The notes under the pieces are model-generated. The model was not told the origin of the DNA, did not search any database, and saw only the letters and a list, made by a program, of their open reading frames with translations. From positions 1 through 36,536 of IMG/VR virus record IMGVR_UViG_3300025030_000941: 36,536 nt of DNA, one strand, 5' to 3'. The DNA is from a virus. This document shows positions 9,067 through 15,122 of the stretch, piece by piece (position 1 is the stretch's first letter; every line of letters begins with the position of its first letter). The translations under genes were made by a program, and so were the position numbers.

Positions 9067-9813
9067 ATGAGAAAAAATGACAAAGGTTTTGTGATAGAAG
9101 GGACGTTCGCTATCATCACGTTGATCAGCCTTGCAACCTTAGCGGTTTTCGCCCTTACTCCGGCGAAGAACCTGATTAACATTGGTGGAGATGGAGGGCA
9201 AAAGACAACGCAGACCCAAAGCTACAAGGAAACGATGGAGCCGTACACGGAAGACGGCAGGCCGGTGAAAGTCAAGTTATCGGACGGATCGGAAGGTCTG
9301 GTATTTAAGCGCGTGGTGACGACCGCTTCGCTTGACGAGACAATTCAGCCAAAACTCCCATGGTGGAAGAAGCTCATACAGGTAGGTTGGTGGTGGCTCG
9401 CGCTCACGATAGCTGGCATGTTTTTCGGGCCGCTTGGAATGGTGATGAACGCGATAAATTCTAAAGCTAAAAAAGTAGCCCTAGCCGCAGTTGATATTGC
9501 CAAACAGAAGCATGAAAAAATGATGAATGAAGCGCAGGGCATAGTGGTGTCGGTGGACGCTGGCCTCGACGCACTGGACGCTGAGATCACTGCCGCGCAG
9601 TCAGCGGCCAAGGCCGCGACAGAAGCGGCGGCCGCAACGAGCGATCCGACCGCTTTGGCTATGTACAATGCTATGGCAACGCGACACAAGGCTGTTGCGG
9701 AGGCTCTTATAAATGCGAAGTCAGAATTTCTCTACGCGCTAAAGGAGAAGCAGGATAGGTCAACAAAGGTTCTTGTCGCGGAACTCCGTAATATGGGACA
9801 CAACGGGGGTTAG
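9067..9813 (+). CDS. Two-span membrane protein with Ala-rich helical tail
   Basis: A 248-residue product if translation starts at ATG 9067; ATG 9064 is also in frame but lies only one base after the strong AGGAGG (9057-9062), while 9067 has four bases of spacing. Hydrophobic segments fall at ~10-31 (FVIEGTFAIITLISLATLAVF) and ~108-130 (GWWWLALTIAGMFFGPLGMV), separated by a polar loop. The C-terminal 110 residues are an Ala/Lys/Glu-rich helix (AEITAAQSAAKAATEAAAA) likely to coil. It may be a membrane-anchored lysis regulator or virion-associated protein. No family recognised. It is the last gene before a promoter and terminator. Confidence 0.55.
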   Translation: MRKNDKGFVIEGTFAIITLISLATLAVFALTPAKNLINIGGDGGQKTTQTQSYKETMEPYTEDGRPVKVKLSDGSEGLVFKRVVTTASLDETIQPKLPWWKKLIQVGWWWLALTIAGMFFGPLGMVMNAINSKAKKVALAAVDIAKQKHEKMMNEAQGIVVSVDAGLDALDAEITAAQSAAKAATEAAAATSDPTALAMYNAMATRHKAVAEALINAKSEFLYALKEKQDRSTKVLVAELRNMGHNGG

Positions 9814-9816
9814 TTT

Positions 9817-9845
9817 TTGACTTGAAAAAAAATTGATTTTATGAA
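9817..9845 (+). promoter_or_regulatory. Candidate sigma70 promoter
   Basis: TTGACT (9817-9822), a 17-base spacer, then TATGAA (9840-9845). The spacer is A/T rich. Only about 60 bases separate it from the terminator stem starting at 9904, so initiation here would make a short transcript unless it reads through. The -10 box is imperfect, so this is moderate evidence. Confidence 0.35.
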
Positions 9846-9851
9846 ACACTA

Positions 9852-9934
9852 TCCTTGAACGTCGACTCATCATCGATGTCTCCATGACGCTCTCACGGGC
9901 GGGCGCCGGGGCCAAAAGCCTCGGCGTTTTTTTT
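9852..9934 (+). ncRNA. Candidate small RNA between promoter and terminator
   Basis: The interval between the promoter at 9817-9845 and the terminator ending at 9934 contains no open frame of note and would yield a transcript of about 80 nt with an intrinsic terminator as its 3' end. Bases 9878-9886 (GTCTCCATG) are perfectly complementary to 10166-10174 (CATGGAGAC), which covers the Shine-Dalgarno-like GGAG in front of the RlpA-type gene. This is an inference from layout plus one 9-base complementarity. The region may instead be only the end of the upstream operon. Confidence 0.3.
9904..9934 (+). terminator. Rho-independent terminator
   Basis: A GC-rich stem, C+GCCGGGGC (9904-9912) with GCCTCGGC+G (9918-9926), is nine pairs with one G-U around a CAAAA loop. 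Eight T residues (9927-9934) follow directly. It should end transcription of the tail/lysis operon and insulate the promoter at 9958. Confidence 0.9.
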
Positions 9935-9957
9935 CGTAAAAAAGATTTGAATAGGGC

Positions 9958-9986
9958 TTGACAACTCTGGATGTATTCGTTATACT
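9958..9986 (+). promoter_or_regulatory. Consensus sigma70 promoter
   Basis: TTGACA (9958-9963), exactly 17 bases, TATACT (9981-9986). This is the best promoter match noticed in the window and sits 24 bases after a terminator. Predicted start of transcription is about 9992-9994, leaving a short leader with AGGAGG (10002-10007) five bases before the ATG at 10013. It probably drives the early/accessory block with host RNA polymerase. Confidence 0.85.
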
Positions 9987-10012
9987 TTCATCATACGGTT
10001 CAGGAGGGCTGA

Positions 10013-10162
10013 ATGAAATCAATGTGTGAGACTTGTGGCAAAGGGTACGAAAAGAAGGCGTACTGGCAAAAATATTGTTCTGGTTCTTGTAGATTGGCGG
10101 CATGGGCTTTGAGAAAGACAAACAAAAAGAAATTGACAAAACCAAAAGAAGTGCTAAAGTAA
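10013..10162 (+). CDS. Small zinc-ribbon protein
   Basis: A 49-residue protein with an ideal ribosome binding site. It reads MKSMCETCGKGYEKKAYWQK then YCSGSCRLAAWALRK, giving C-x2-C and C-x3-C pairs (residues 5, 8, 22, 26) followed by a basic Lys-rich tail. This is the pattern of small zinc-ribbon proteins common in phages and plasmids (CxxCGKxF...QKYCSxxCRxxAWR). Probably binds nucleic acid. It is the first gene after the consensus promoter. Confidence is high because promoter, ribosome site and paired cysteines agree. Confidence 0.8.
   Translation: MKSMCETCGKGYEKKAYWQKYCSGSCRLAAWALRKTNKKKLTKPKEVLK
10133..10160 (+). promoter_or_regulatory. Candidate secondary promoter before the RlpA-type gene
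   Basis: TTGACA (10133-10138), 16 bases, TAAAGT (10155-10160), lying within the end of the zinc-ribbon gene. The -35 box is perfect; the -10 box and spacing are less good. The predicted start would fall at about 10166-10168, right at the beginning of the downstream gene, so transcripts would have almost no leader. Confidence 0.35.
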
Positions 10163-10181
10163 AAACATGGAGACGATGACG

Positions 10182-10565
10182 ATGAGAATTAAACTGTTGG
10201 CCATGATTCTATTCGCGGCCTTTTTTTATGGATGTGAACCCGCCTACCCCGCCGAAATTCAAACTGCTTCCTATTACACATACGAATCAGCTAGACGCGA
10301 AGGAACGTCCGGGATTACAGCCTCTGGTGAGAAGTTCCGGGATTCCCGGTTAACTTGCGCCTCTTGGTTTTATCCATTCGGAACAATACTTAAAGTCACA
10401 TCACTTAATAACGGACGCTCAATTAATGTTACCGTTAATGACAGGGGACCGGCGAAGCGTCTTGTCAAAAAAGGTCGCGTGATCGACCTTTCTAAAAAAG
10501 CATTTGAATCTATCTCCCCACTCAGCGCGGGCGTTATTCCCGTGCGGATTGAGAGGTTGTCATGA
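10182..10565 (+). CDS. rlpA: RlpA-like double-psi beta-barrel lipoprotein, candidate wall-lytic enzyme
   Basis: A 127-residue product from ATG 10182, chosen because GGAG (10169-10172) lies nine bases upstream; ATGs at 10167 and 10176 are in frame but badly spaced. Residues 1-17 form a signal sequence (MRIKLLAMILFAAFFYG) ending at a Cys in a lipobox-like FYGC. The rest matches the RlpA domain: TASYYTYE, TASGEKF, FGTILKVT, NGRSINVTVNDRGP and VIDLSKKAFE. The Glu of ASGE and the Asp of NDRGP correspond to the catalytic acids proposed for RlpA lytic transglycosylases. No SPOR domain is present. Beside membrane proteins it is the best candidate for the phage wall-lysis enzyme; a role in envelope remodelling is the alternative. 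Confidence 0.8.
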   Translation: MRIKLLAMILFAAFFYGCEPAYPAEIQTASYYTYESARREGTSGITASGEKFRDSRLTCASWFYPFGTILKVTSLNNGRSINVTVNDRGPAKRLVKKGRVIDLSKKAFESISPLSAGVIPVRIERLS

Positions 10566-10777
10566 CCCGCGCTGAAACACTCGCAAAATCCATGCTTGAT
10601 TATTCCTATGGCATCATTTCGTTTGAGGAACTCATAGCGCTCAAAAACGAGCTTTTAGAAAAAGAATGTGAACACGGCGACTTCACAAAGAAAGGCTCTT
10701 ATATGCTTATTTGCGGCTATTGCGGAGCCGAACTAACAAGGGATGAGGACTCTTATGCAGAACGAGGCGACAGATGA
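10562..10777 (+). CDS. Small zinc-ribbon-like protein
   Basis: A 71-residue protein whose ATG overlaps the previous stop (ATGA). The N-terminal half is an amphipathic helix region (YGIISFEELIALKNELLEK); the C-terminal half has CEHGDF and CGYCGAEL, giving Cys/His spacing compatible with one zinc site. No known family. It is part of a chain of ATGA-coupled small genes. Confidence 0.6.
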   Translation: MTRAETLAKSMLDYSYGIISFEELIALKNELLEKECEHGDFTKKGSYMLICGYCGAELTRDEDSYAERGDR

Positions 10778-10977
10778 AATATCTACATCCTGATTATGAG
10801 GTAGTGATAAACGCTTCTGGTGGCCACAGAATCCTTGAATCAATGGGCTTTAAATCCGAAGCCATGACTGAATATCAAGTAAAACGCGCCGAGAAAATAT
10901 CCAAAGTCAAAGAATACTTCGCCAAGCGGAAAGCGGAGAAAGAACAACAGGAAAAAGATTTATGGGAGGCCGCATGA
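10774..10977 (+). CDS. Small charged helical protein
   Basis: A 67-residue protein beginning MKYLHPDYEVVINASGG. Its C-terminal half is a Lys/Glu-rich helix (AEKISKVKEYFAKRKAEKEQ). It overlaps both neighbours by four bases (ATGA), supporting translation. No family recognised. Confidence 0.55.
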   Translation: MKYLHPDYEVVINASGGHRILESMGFKSEAMTEYQVKRAEKISKVKEYFAKRKAEKEQQEKDLWEAA

Positions 10978-11177
10978 CACGTCTTAATTTCCTAACCCGA
11001 ACCTTTGAATGGTCTGGTAAGTGTCCTTTCTGTAATGAGACACTGGCTTTGAGAGTCAAAGGAAACATTTTTAGATTCTTAGCCAGTGTCCGTGTTTACC
11101 AAAAAGGCTACGAAACTCACGTTAATATCTGCATGAAAGCGAGTGCTTTGGAAGCAAAGGAGAATTGCTATGAATAA
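10974..11177 (+). CDS. Small zinc-ribbon-like protein
   Basis: A 67-residue protein. ATG 10974 is chosen over the in-frame ATG 10962 because GGAGG lies about five bases before it and it forms an ATGA overlap with the previous stop. CPFCNETLALRVKG and a later H-x3-C (THVNICMK) suggest a single zinc knuckle. Function unknown; it overlaps the next start by eight bases. Confidence 0.55.
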   Translation: MTRLNFLTRTFEWSGKCPFCNETLALRVKGNIFRFLASVRVYQKGYETHVNICMKASALEAKENCYE

Positions 11178-12018
11178 CGTAAATGAACTTACAAGAATAC
11201 CAGAGAACGACATTACATCGAGTGTTTCAAATGCCGAGGCAACGATTGTCAGAGCCGAGGTTATCCTAAAATTGATTGCGAAGCACATTAGACCCACTGA
11301 GATACGCATTTTCGGTGAGAATCTTCATTTTGAGCGCGGAGCGTGTGAAAAAATCCTCATGTGGGCTGGCGCTCAGATCACCAAAACCCGAATCGAGACG
11401 GTGCCTATCGTAGACGAGAAGAACGAACGGTATTACATTTTCGAGGCGTGGGGAACCTGTACCATTGACGGCCGAGAGATTGAAGTTATGGGGAACTGCT
11501 CTACCCGTTCCGACTTCTTCGGAACTCAAGGTGGACAGTTTAAACCTATATCAGAGATCGACATTCCTTCCGTCCGTATCGCAGCGGTAACGAATATGTG
11601 GAATCACGCTTGCGTCCGTTCTCTAGGGCTTAAGTCTATGACCCTTGAAGATCTGAAACGCGCCGGGATGGACGTTGCTAAGATTTCAAGCGTCGCCTAT
11701 TCCAAAGGCTCACAGGGCGGGTCAACACTTACGCCGGAAGAAAAACAACAACAAATCCTAGTCGGTAATTGGCTACTCGAATTAAACGGCGGTGATAAGG
11801 TTATCGCATCTGCGAACTTGGTCAAGTTGACCGAATTTACAGGCAAGGAAGGTAACAAGGTGCCTGGTATTGACTCATGCGCCAAGCTGACCGGGAAACG
11901 GCTCCAGATCATTTATGGAAAGGTCAAGGCAGAGTACGAAATTCATGCAAAGAAAAATGGATTACCATTACCCGAATCTATACATCAAGCAAAAGAACTT
12001 CCAACAATAAATATATGA
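11170..12018 (+). CDS. Putative recombination/ssDNA-annealing protein
   Basis: A 282-residue protein. ATG 11170 is preferred because AAGGAG lies about eight bases upstream; an in-frame ATG at 11143 lacks this. Visible features: an alpha/beta N-terminal domain with FEAWGTCTIDGREIEVMGNC, a helix-rich stretch IPSVRIAAVTNMWNHACVRSLG reminiscent of the conserved core of phage annealing or recombination-mediator proteins, then a Gln-rich linker and a second small domain. It is followed, across an inserted homing endonuclease, by a Cas4-like exonuclease, a usual partner for annealing proteins. I do not recognise the family with certainty; the function is largely contextual. Confidence 0.5.
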   Translation: MNNVNELTRIPENDITSSVSNAEATIVRAEVILKLIAKHIRPTEIRIFGENLHFERGACEKILMWAGAQITKTRIETVPIVDEKNERYYIFEAWGTCTIDGREIEVMGNCSTRSDFFGTQGGQFKPISEIDIPSVRIAAVTNMWNHACVRSLGLKSMTLEDLKRAGMDVAKISSVAYSKGSQGGSTLTPEEKQQQILVGNWLLELNGGDKVIASANLVKLTEFTGKEGNKVPGIDSCAKLTGKRLQIIYGKVKAEYEIHAKKNGLPLPESIHQAKELPTINI

Positions 12019-12509
12019 AAACAATAATTCTGACTCAATCAAAACTGGCTCTTGTTGATGAAAAAAACTTTGATAGGTGTATGAATTATAAATGGTGTGC
12101 ATCTAAAAAGGGGAATTTGTTTTATGCCTGTGCCTGGATTGGGGGGCGAATAAGTCTACTCCATAGGTTTATTCTTGGCCTTGAGTATGGTGACGGAAAA
12201 AAAGTCGATCACAGAAATGGTGATTCTCTTGATTGTAGAGAGGAAAATTTAAGGCTTTGTACTCAGGCGCAGAACGGAATGAATGTAAAAAAGATCAATA
12301 ATCGTTCTTCTAAATACAAAGGTGTTTCTTATTTCACAAATAAAAGTGTGAAAACGCCGAATAGATGGACGGCTTATATTGGAGGGAAAAAAGTAGGAAA
12401 AAATAAAATCCACTTAGGCAATTTTAGAACGGAAATTGAAGCCGCATTAGCTTACAACCGGAAGGCAAAAGAATTATTTGGTGAATTTGCCTTATTAAAC
12501 GAGGTGTAA
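12015..12509 (+). CDS. HNH homing endonuclease with AP2 domain
   Basis: A 164-residue protein beginning MKTIILTQSK at the ATGA overlap with the preceding stop. The HNH core is HRFILGLEYGDGKKVDHRNG with Asn of REENLR (His50, His66, Asn78). Residues ~99-160 are an AP2-type DNA-binding domain: SSKYKGVSYFTNKS, RWTAYIGGKK, HLGNFRTEIEAALAYNRKAK and FGEFALLN. This two-domain layout is a well known free-standing homing endonuclease. It lies exactly between the putative annealing protein and the Cas4-like nuclease, with no disrupted gene evident. Base use is more A/T rich than its neighbours, consistent with mobility. Confidence 0.9.
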   Translation: MKTIILTQSKLALVDEKNFDRCMNYKWCASKKGNLFYACAWIGGRISLLHRFILGLEYGDGKKVDHRNGDSLDCREENLRLCTQAQNGMNVKKINNRSSKYKGVSYFTNKSVKTPNRWTAYIGGKKVGKNKIHLGNFRTEIEAALAYNRKAKELFGEFALLNEV

Positions 12510-12510
12510 C

Positions 12511-13443
12511 ATGATAACCCTAAACATACCCGTCGCGGTCGATGAGATAAAGAAAAAGAAGATTACGCTTTACCCATGCCATGCAAACCGCGCCTCAAGC
12601 GCTGGGCAGGAGTGTGTGCGTCGGTTAGTTTATGATCGCGTGGCGTGGGATAAGAAAATTCTTCACGATGTTGGCCTTCAATACATATTTGATGAGGGAA
12701 ACCGATCCGAAGAAACCACGATGAAGGAATTAAACGAAGCCGGCGTCCAAGTATTTGAAGGACAGAGGGCTTTCAAGTACCCTGAAAACGGCGGTGAAAC
12801 AATCGTGACCGGACGAATTGACTGCACTGTAACCCAAGAGGCAATACCACTTGAGGCAAAGTCGATCAACCCTTATGACTTTGGTACGATCTCCGATTAT
12901 GAGAGCGTAAAAAAACACAAAAAAGCTCATATTCGCGGGTATCTTGCACAACTCATGGTTTACCTATTTCTGAAAGAAAAGCCAGAAGGAATACTTCTTT
13001 TTAGGGATAAAAGCTCCGGACGATACAAACAAATCAATGTTCCTTTGGATTACCAGCTCGTCGAAGAAACCTTAAAAAAGTTTGAACTTGTAAACAAGCA
13101 CATCAGAGAAAATACATTGCCGGAAAGAATTGCGGATTTAACAATCTGCAAGACCTGTCCATTCCGCGCCCTGTGTTTACCGGATACAAACTTTGGTGAC
13201 GGTGTAAAACTTGTATCAGACAATTACCTTGAACAGCTTATAGAAAAACGTCAGGCCGTTGAAATCTCGGCCTCAGAATATGACGGATTCGACAAAGAAC
13301 TTAAGGAACTCATCAAAAAACGTGCTGAAAATAAAGAAGCACATTTTGTTATCAACGGTCGATGGGAGGCCGTTGTCAAAACTCACGGTAAAAGCTTACG
13401 AGTAGATATTTTAAGGCTCGGTGAGATTGCAGTAGAAGCATGA
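12511..13443 (+). CDS. Cas4-like PD-(D/E)XK exonuclease with Cys cluster
   Basis: A 310-residue protein. The nuclease core shows Asp104 (GRIDCTV), Glu115-x-Lys117 (LEAKS) and Gln147 (AQLMVYLFL), the D, ExK and QxxxY-like elements of the RecB/Cas4 fold. Cys23 and/or Cys35 near the N-terminus and CKTCPFRALC (Cys213, 216, 222) provide the cysteines that hold an iron-sulfur cluster in Cas4 and AddB-type nucleases. The C-terminal ~80 residues add a helical segment. No CRISPR array or cas1/cas2 is present, so this is a phage recombination/replication exonuclease rather than adaptation machinery. The next gene overlaps by ATGA. Confidence 0.8.
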   Translation: MITLNIPVAVDEIKKKKITLYPCHANRASSAGQECVRRLVYDRVAWDKKILHDVGLQYIFDEGNRSEETTMKELNEAGVQVFEGQRAFKYPENGGETIVTGRIDCTVTQEAIPLEAKSINPYDFGTISDYESVKKHKKAHIRGYLAQLMVYLFLKEKPEGILLFRDKSSGRYKQINVPLDYQLVEETLKKFELVNKHIRENTLPERIADLTICKTCPFRALCLPDTNFGDGVKLVSDNYLEQLIEKRQAVEISASEYDGFDKELKELIKKRAENKEAHFVINGRWEAVVKTHGKSLRVDILRLGEIAVEA

Positions 13444-13640
13444 CCATTCGTGAAACAGCATTTTTAATTTGGGGCTATTACAAGCCACGTCTAAATTTTT
13501 ACGAGAGGAACCTATTAAAAAAGTTACTAGATGGCATACGGGGGATCGGGGAGGTGGATGACAACGAAATATCAAACTACCTTTCAGATAAACAGATTGC
13601 TTGGATCAAAAAACTAGGACTGAAGTTTAGACTAAAATAA
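13440..13640 (+). CDS. Small hypothetical protein
   Basis: A 66-residue basic protein (MTIRETAFLIWGYYKPRLNF) joined to the nuclease gene by an ATGA overlap. It looks mainly helical, with IRGIGEVDDNEISNYLSDKQ in the middle. It is the last gene before a promoter, so it closes this transcription unit. No family recognised. Confidence 0.55.
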   Translation: MTIRETAFLIWGYYKPRLNFYERNLLKKLLDGIRGIGEVDDNEISNYLSDKQIAWIKKLGLKFRLK

Positions 13641-13643
13641 ACT

Positions 13644-13672
13644 TTGACTTTCCAAGTGAATAGGGGTAGAAT
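13644..13672 (+). promoter_or_regulatory. Sigma70 promoter upstream of structured leader
   Basis: TTGACT (13644-13649), 17-base spacer, TAGAAT (13667-13672). The predicted transcription start, about 13679-13680, falls four to five bases before the first strand of the RNA structure at 13684. This placement ties the promoter to the structured leader and the replication gene. Confidence 0.7.
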
Positions 13673-13683
13673 TTGAGTATGTT

Positions 13684-13813
13684 AAAACCTATGAGAAAAA
13701 AGACGTGGGACTTTTCATGCCTAGCTTTATAAATAATGCCGTTACTGACATGGTTAAAACCCACGCACTCGATCCTTCGAGTCAGACTCTCATAGGTCTT
13801 GTTGGTAACGGCA
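13684..13813 (+). ncRNA. Candidate structured RNA leader with three-way junction and pseudoknot
   Basis: Four helices can be drawn from the sequence. Stem A pairs 13684-13696 with 13788-13800 (12 of 13 pairs, ten contiguous). Stem C pairs 13704-13709 with 13760-13765 and, after a two-base bulge, 13712-13715 with 13756-13759. Hairpin D is 13767-13772 with 13777-13782 around TCCT. Stem B pairs 13737-13749, in the loop of C, with 13801-13813, directly after A (13 pairs, two G-U). A encloses C and D as a three-way junction, and B forms a pseudoknot with the 3' tail. The structure begins at the predicted transcript start and ends about eight bases before AAGGTG of the replication gene at 13832. 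It matches no riboswitch or ribozyme class I can name. Control of replication-gene expression is inferred. Confidence 0.6.
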
Positions 13814-13842
13814 GTTTTATTAAGGTGCCTAATGGCGTATAA
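13717..13842 (+). CDS. Possible 41-aa ORF inside the structured leader
   Basis: A short frame reads MPSFINNAVTDMVKTHALDP and ends at 13842, overlapping the replication gene start by eleven bases. A weak GTGGGAC precedes the ATG. It could be a leader peptide whose translation opens or closes the RNA structure, or it may be a chance frame. The extended base pairing through the same DNA makes the RNA interpretation stronger. Confidence 0.25.
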   Translation: MPSFINNAVTDMVKTHALDPSSQTLIGLVGNGSFIKVPNGV

Positions 13843-14521
13843 AAACATTGTCTTTGTTAAGCTAGAAAAAAGACTGTTAAATGACCATCGTTGGTGGACA
13901 ATGAGTGATTATTCACAGCTTTTTTATATCAAACTGATGTTACTGGCGGCTGAAAATTACAATAAAATACCTCTAAATGACGATGTACTAAGGAAGTCAC
14001 TGAGGTGTTCTTTACCTTTAAAAGATTTTCAAAGATGTCTTAATGAAATTTCATTAAATTTCCCTAAGTTTAAGAAAAATAAACACTTCCGTTATTTTAA
14101 GAACTTCGAAGAAAAGACAAATTGGTATCAAAATAAGCAATCGCTCAGCAATCGCTCAGCAATCGCTCAGCTTCATGCAGATAAAGAGAAAGAGAAAGAT
14201 AAAGATAAAGAGAAAGAGCCGGCAATTGCTACTCGCCCGTCTTTGGATGATTTAAAAACATTCTTTAAAAACCAAGACCTTGCAAGTGGTTTTTTTGATT
14301 ACTATTCCGCGAACGGATGGAAAGTTGGCCGAAACTCCATGAAAGATTGGAAGGCCGCGGCGCGGAACTGGCAAAGACGCCAGGGCGAGTTTTCCAAGAA
14401 TGGAACACCTAAAAAACAAATAGATTTATGGAAGTGTTTTGTTTGTGAAAAACAAATGTCAGAAAACCAACGTCGCGCACACATGGACGATCACGAAAAA
14501 GAGGTTGCTAACCGTGGCTGA
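13832..14521 (+). CDS. Replication initiator-like protein with internal iterons and C2H2 finger
   Basis: A 229-residue protein. ATG 13832 (MAYKNIVFVKLEKRLL) is chosen because AAGGTG is just upstream; the in-frame ATG at 13799 lies inside the structured leader. The N-terminal ~90 residues look like a winged-helix initiator domain. Residues 103-114 are encoded by three tandem 11-bp repeats, followed by a charged linker DKEKEKDKDKEKE. The segment at 155-180 (FFDYYSANGWKVGRNSMKDW) is the conserved C-terminal motif of many phage replisome-organiser proteins. WKCFVCEKQMSENQRRAHMDDH at the end fits a C2H2 zinc finger (Cys202, 205, His217, 221). Probably binds the iterons inside its own gene and recruits host helicase, as lambda O does. 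Confidence 0.7.
   Translation: MAYKNIVFVKLEKRLLNDHRWWTMSDYSQLFYIKLMLLAAENYNKIPLNDDVLRKSLRCSLPLKDFQRCLNEISLNFPKFKKNKHFRYFKNFEEKTNWYQNKQSLSNRSAIAQLHADKEKEKDKDKEKEPAIATRPSLDDLKTFFKNQDLASGFFDYYSANGWKVGRNSMKDWKAAARNWQRRQGEFSKNGTPKKQIDLWKCFVCEKQMSENQRRAHMDDHEKEVANRG
14139..14171 (+). repeat. Three tandem 11-bp iterons, candidate replication origin
   Basis: AATCGCTCAGC occurs three times head to tail (14139-14149, 14150-14160, 14161-14171) without a mismatch. Since 11 is not a multiple of three, each copy is read in a different frame, so the protein is not repetitive there and the repetition must be a DNA-level property. A purine-rich, A-rich tract (about 14180-14218) follows at once. Iterons plus an A/T-rich tract inside an initiator gene is the layout of the lambda origin. 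Confidence 0.7.
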
Positions 14522-14804
14522 CTGCTGGCCTTGTGCCCCACAACGAAAGAATATTCCAATAACCGATTGGGATCTGCCAAGTCTAAACGCGATGGCTAAC
14601 GGACTTTTTAGTTGTTGTCCAAACCACAAAACACAAATTGAGGCTGAAATCAAAAAGCGTGAATCTGAACTACCAGAGCCACCAAAGAAATACGTTTTAA
14701 GCAAAGCAGTTAGCCAGTTCTTACCGCCGAAGCCCAAACATGAAATTAAAGATTACAACGAACCAAGAGAGCGTGAGCCGAATGATGGGAGTCTTATTGA
14801 GTAA
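14514..14804 (+). CDS. Small hypothetical protein with Cys-rich N-terminus
   Basis: A 96-residue protein. GTG 14514 is preferred to the in-frame ATG 14439 because it overlaps the previous stop by only eight bases and begins MADCWPCAPQRKNIP, whereas 14439 lies deep inside the preceding gene. Cys4, Cys7 and later CCPNH may bind metal. The C-terminus is Pro/Lys/Glu rich. It overlaps the next gene by 65 bases. No family recognised. Confidence 0.5.
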   Translation: MADCWPCAPQRKNIPITDWDLPSLNAMANGLFSCCPNHKTQIEAEIKKRESELPEPPKKYVLSKAVSQFLPPKPKHEIKDYNEPREREPNDGSLIE

Positions 14805-15006
14805 CACCGATCTAGTCCTCCAGCTTCTTCAAGACGGACAGCCGCACTTCAGCGCAGAGTTTAGAGACAGGTTGAATCTCTTGGAATACCGAAAACGAAT
14901 TTCAGAGCTTCGGGATAAGGGCTATAACATTATTTCTTTTAAGCGTCAGCAAAACTTATGGGGCAAACCGCGGCCGGCGTATCAGCTCATAAAGGCGGCA
15001 ATATGA
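14740..15006 (+). CDS. Winged helix-turn-helix protein
   Basis: An 88-residue protein. The segment VLQLLQDGQPHFSAEFRDRL then YRKRISELRDKGYNIISF and a final YQLIKA follows the pattern of small phage winged-helix proteins: an activation helix, a recognition helix ending ISELRxxGY, then a beta wing and a final YxL strand. Probably a DNA-binding regulator or replication accessory protein. The stop overlaps the next ATG (ATGA). Confidence 0.65.
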   Translation: MKLKITTNQESVSRMMGVLLSNTDLVLQLLQDGQPHFSAEFRDRLNLLEYRKRISELRDKGYNIISFKRQQNLWGKPRPAYQLIKAAI

Positions 15007-15122
15007 ACAAACCAAAATCCTCAAACGCCCGCTGGCAATGTGACATCTGTAAAAAAAGATACGATGACTACCAAGACTGTATTGACTGTGAAAAGAGCCA
15101 TGAAGAAGAAAAAATCTCTTAA
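15003..15122 (+). CDS. Tiny zinc-finger protein
   Basis: A 39-residue protein: MNKPKSSNARWQCDICKKRY followed by DDYQDCIDCEKSHEEEK. Two C-x2-C pairs (residues 13, 16, 26, 29) define one zinc ribbon. It overlaps the previous stop by ATGA and the NinG-like start by 23 bases. The coupling and the paired cysteines support a real gene. Confidence 0.65.
   Translation: MNKPKSSNARWQCDICKKRYDDYQDCIDCEKSHEEEKIS

Noticed and set aside
9345-9689. Minus-strand ORF of 114 residues, Ala/Ser rich
   Set aside because: It is a reverse shadow of the Ala-rich helical tail encoded on the plus strand.
12511-13443. Cas4-like gene as evidence of a phage CRISPR adaptation module
   Set aside because: No repeat-spacer array and no cas1- or cas2-like gene was seen; Cas4-type nucleases are common in phage recombination modules.
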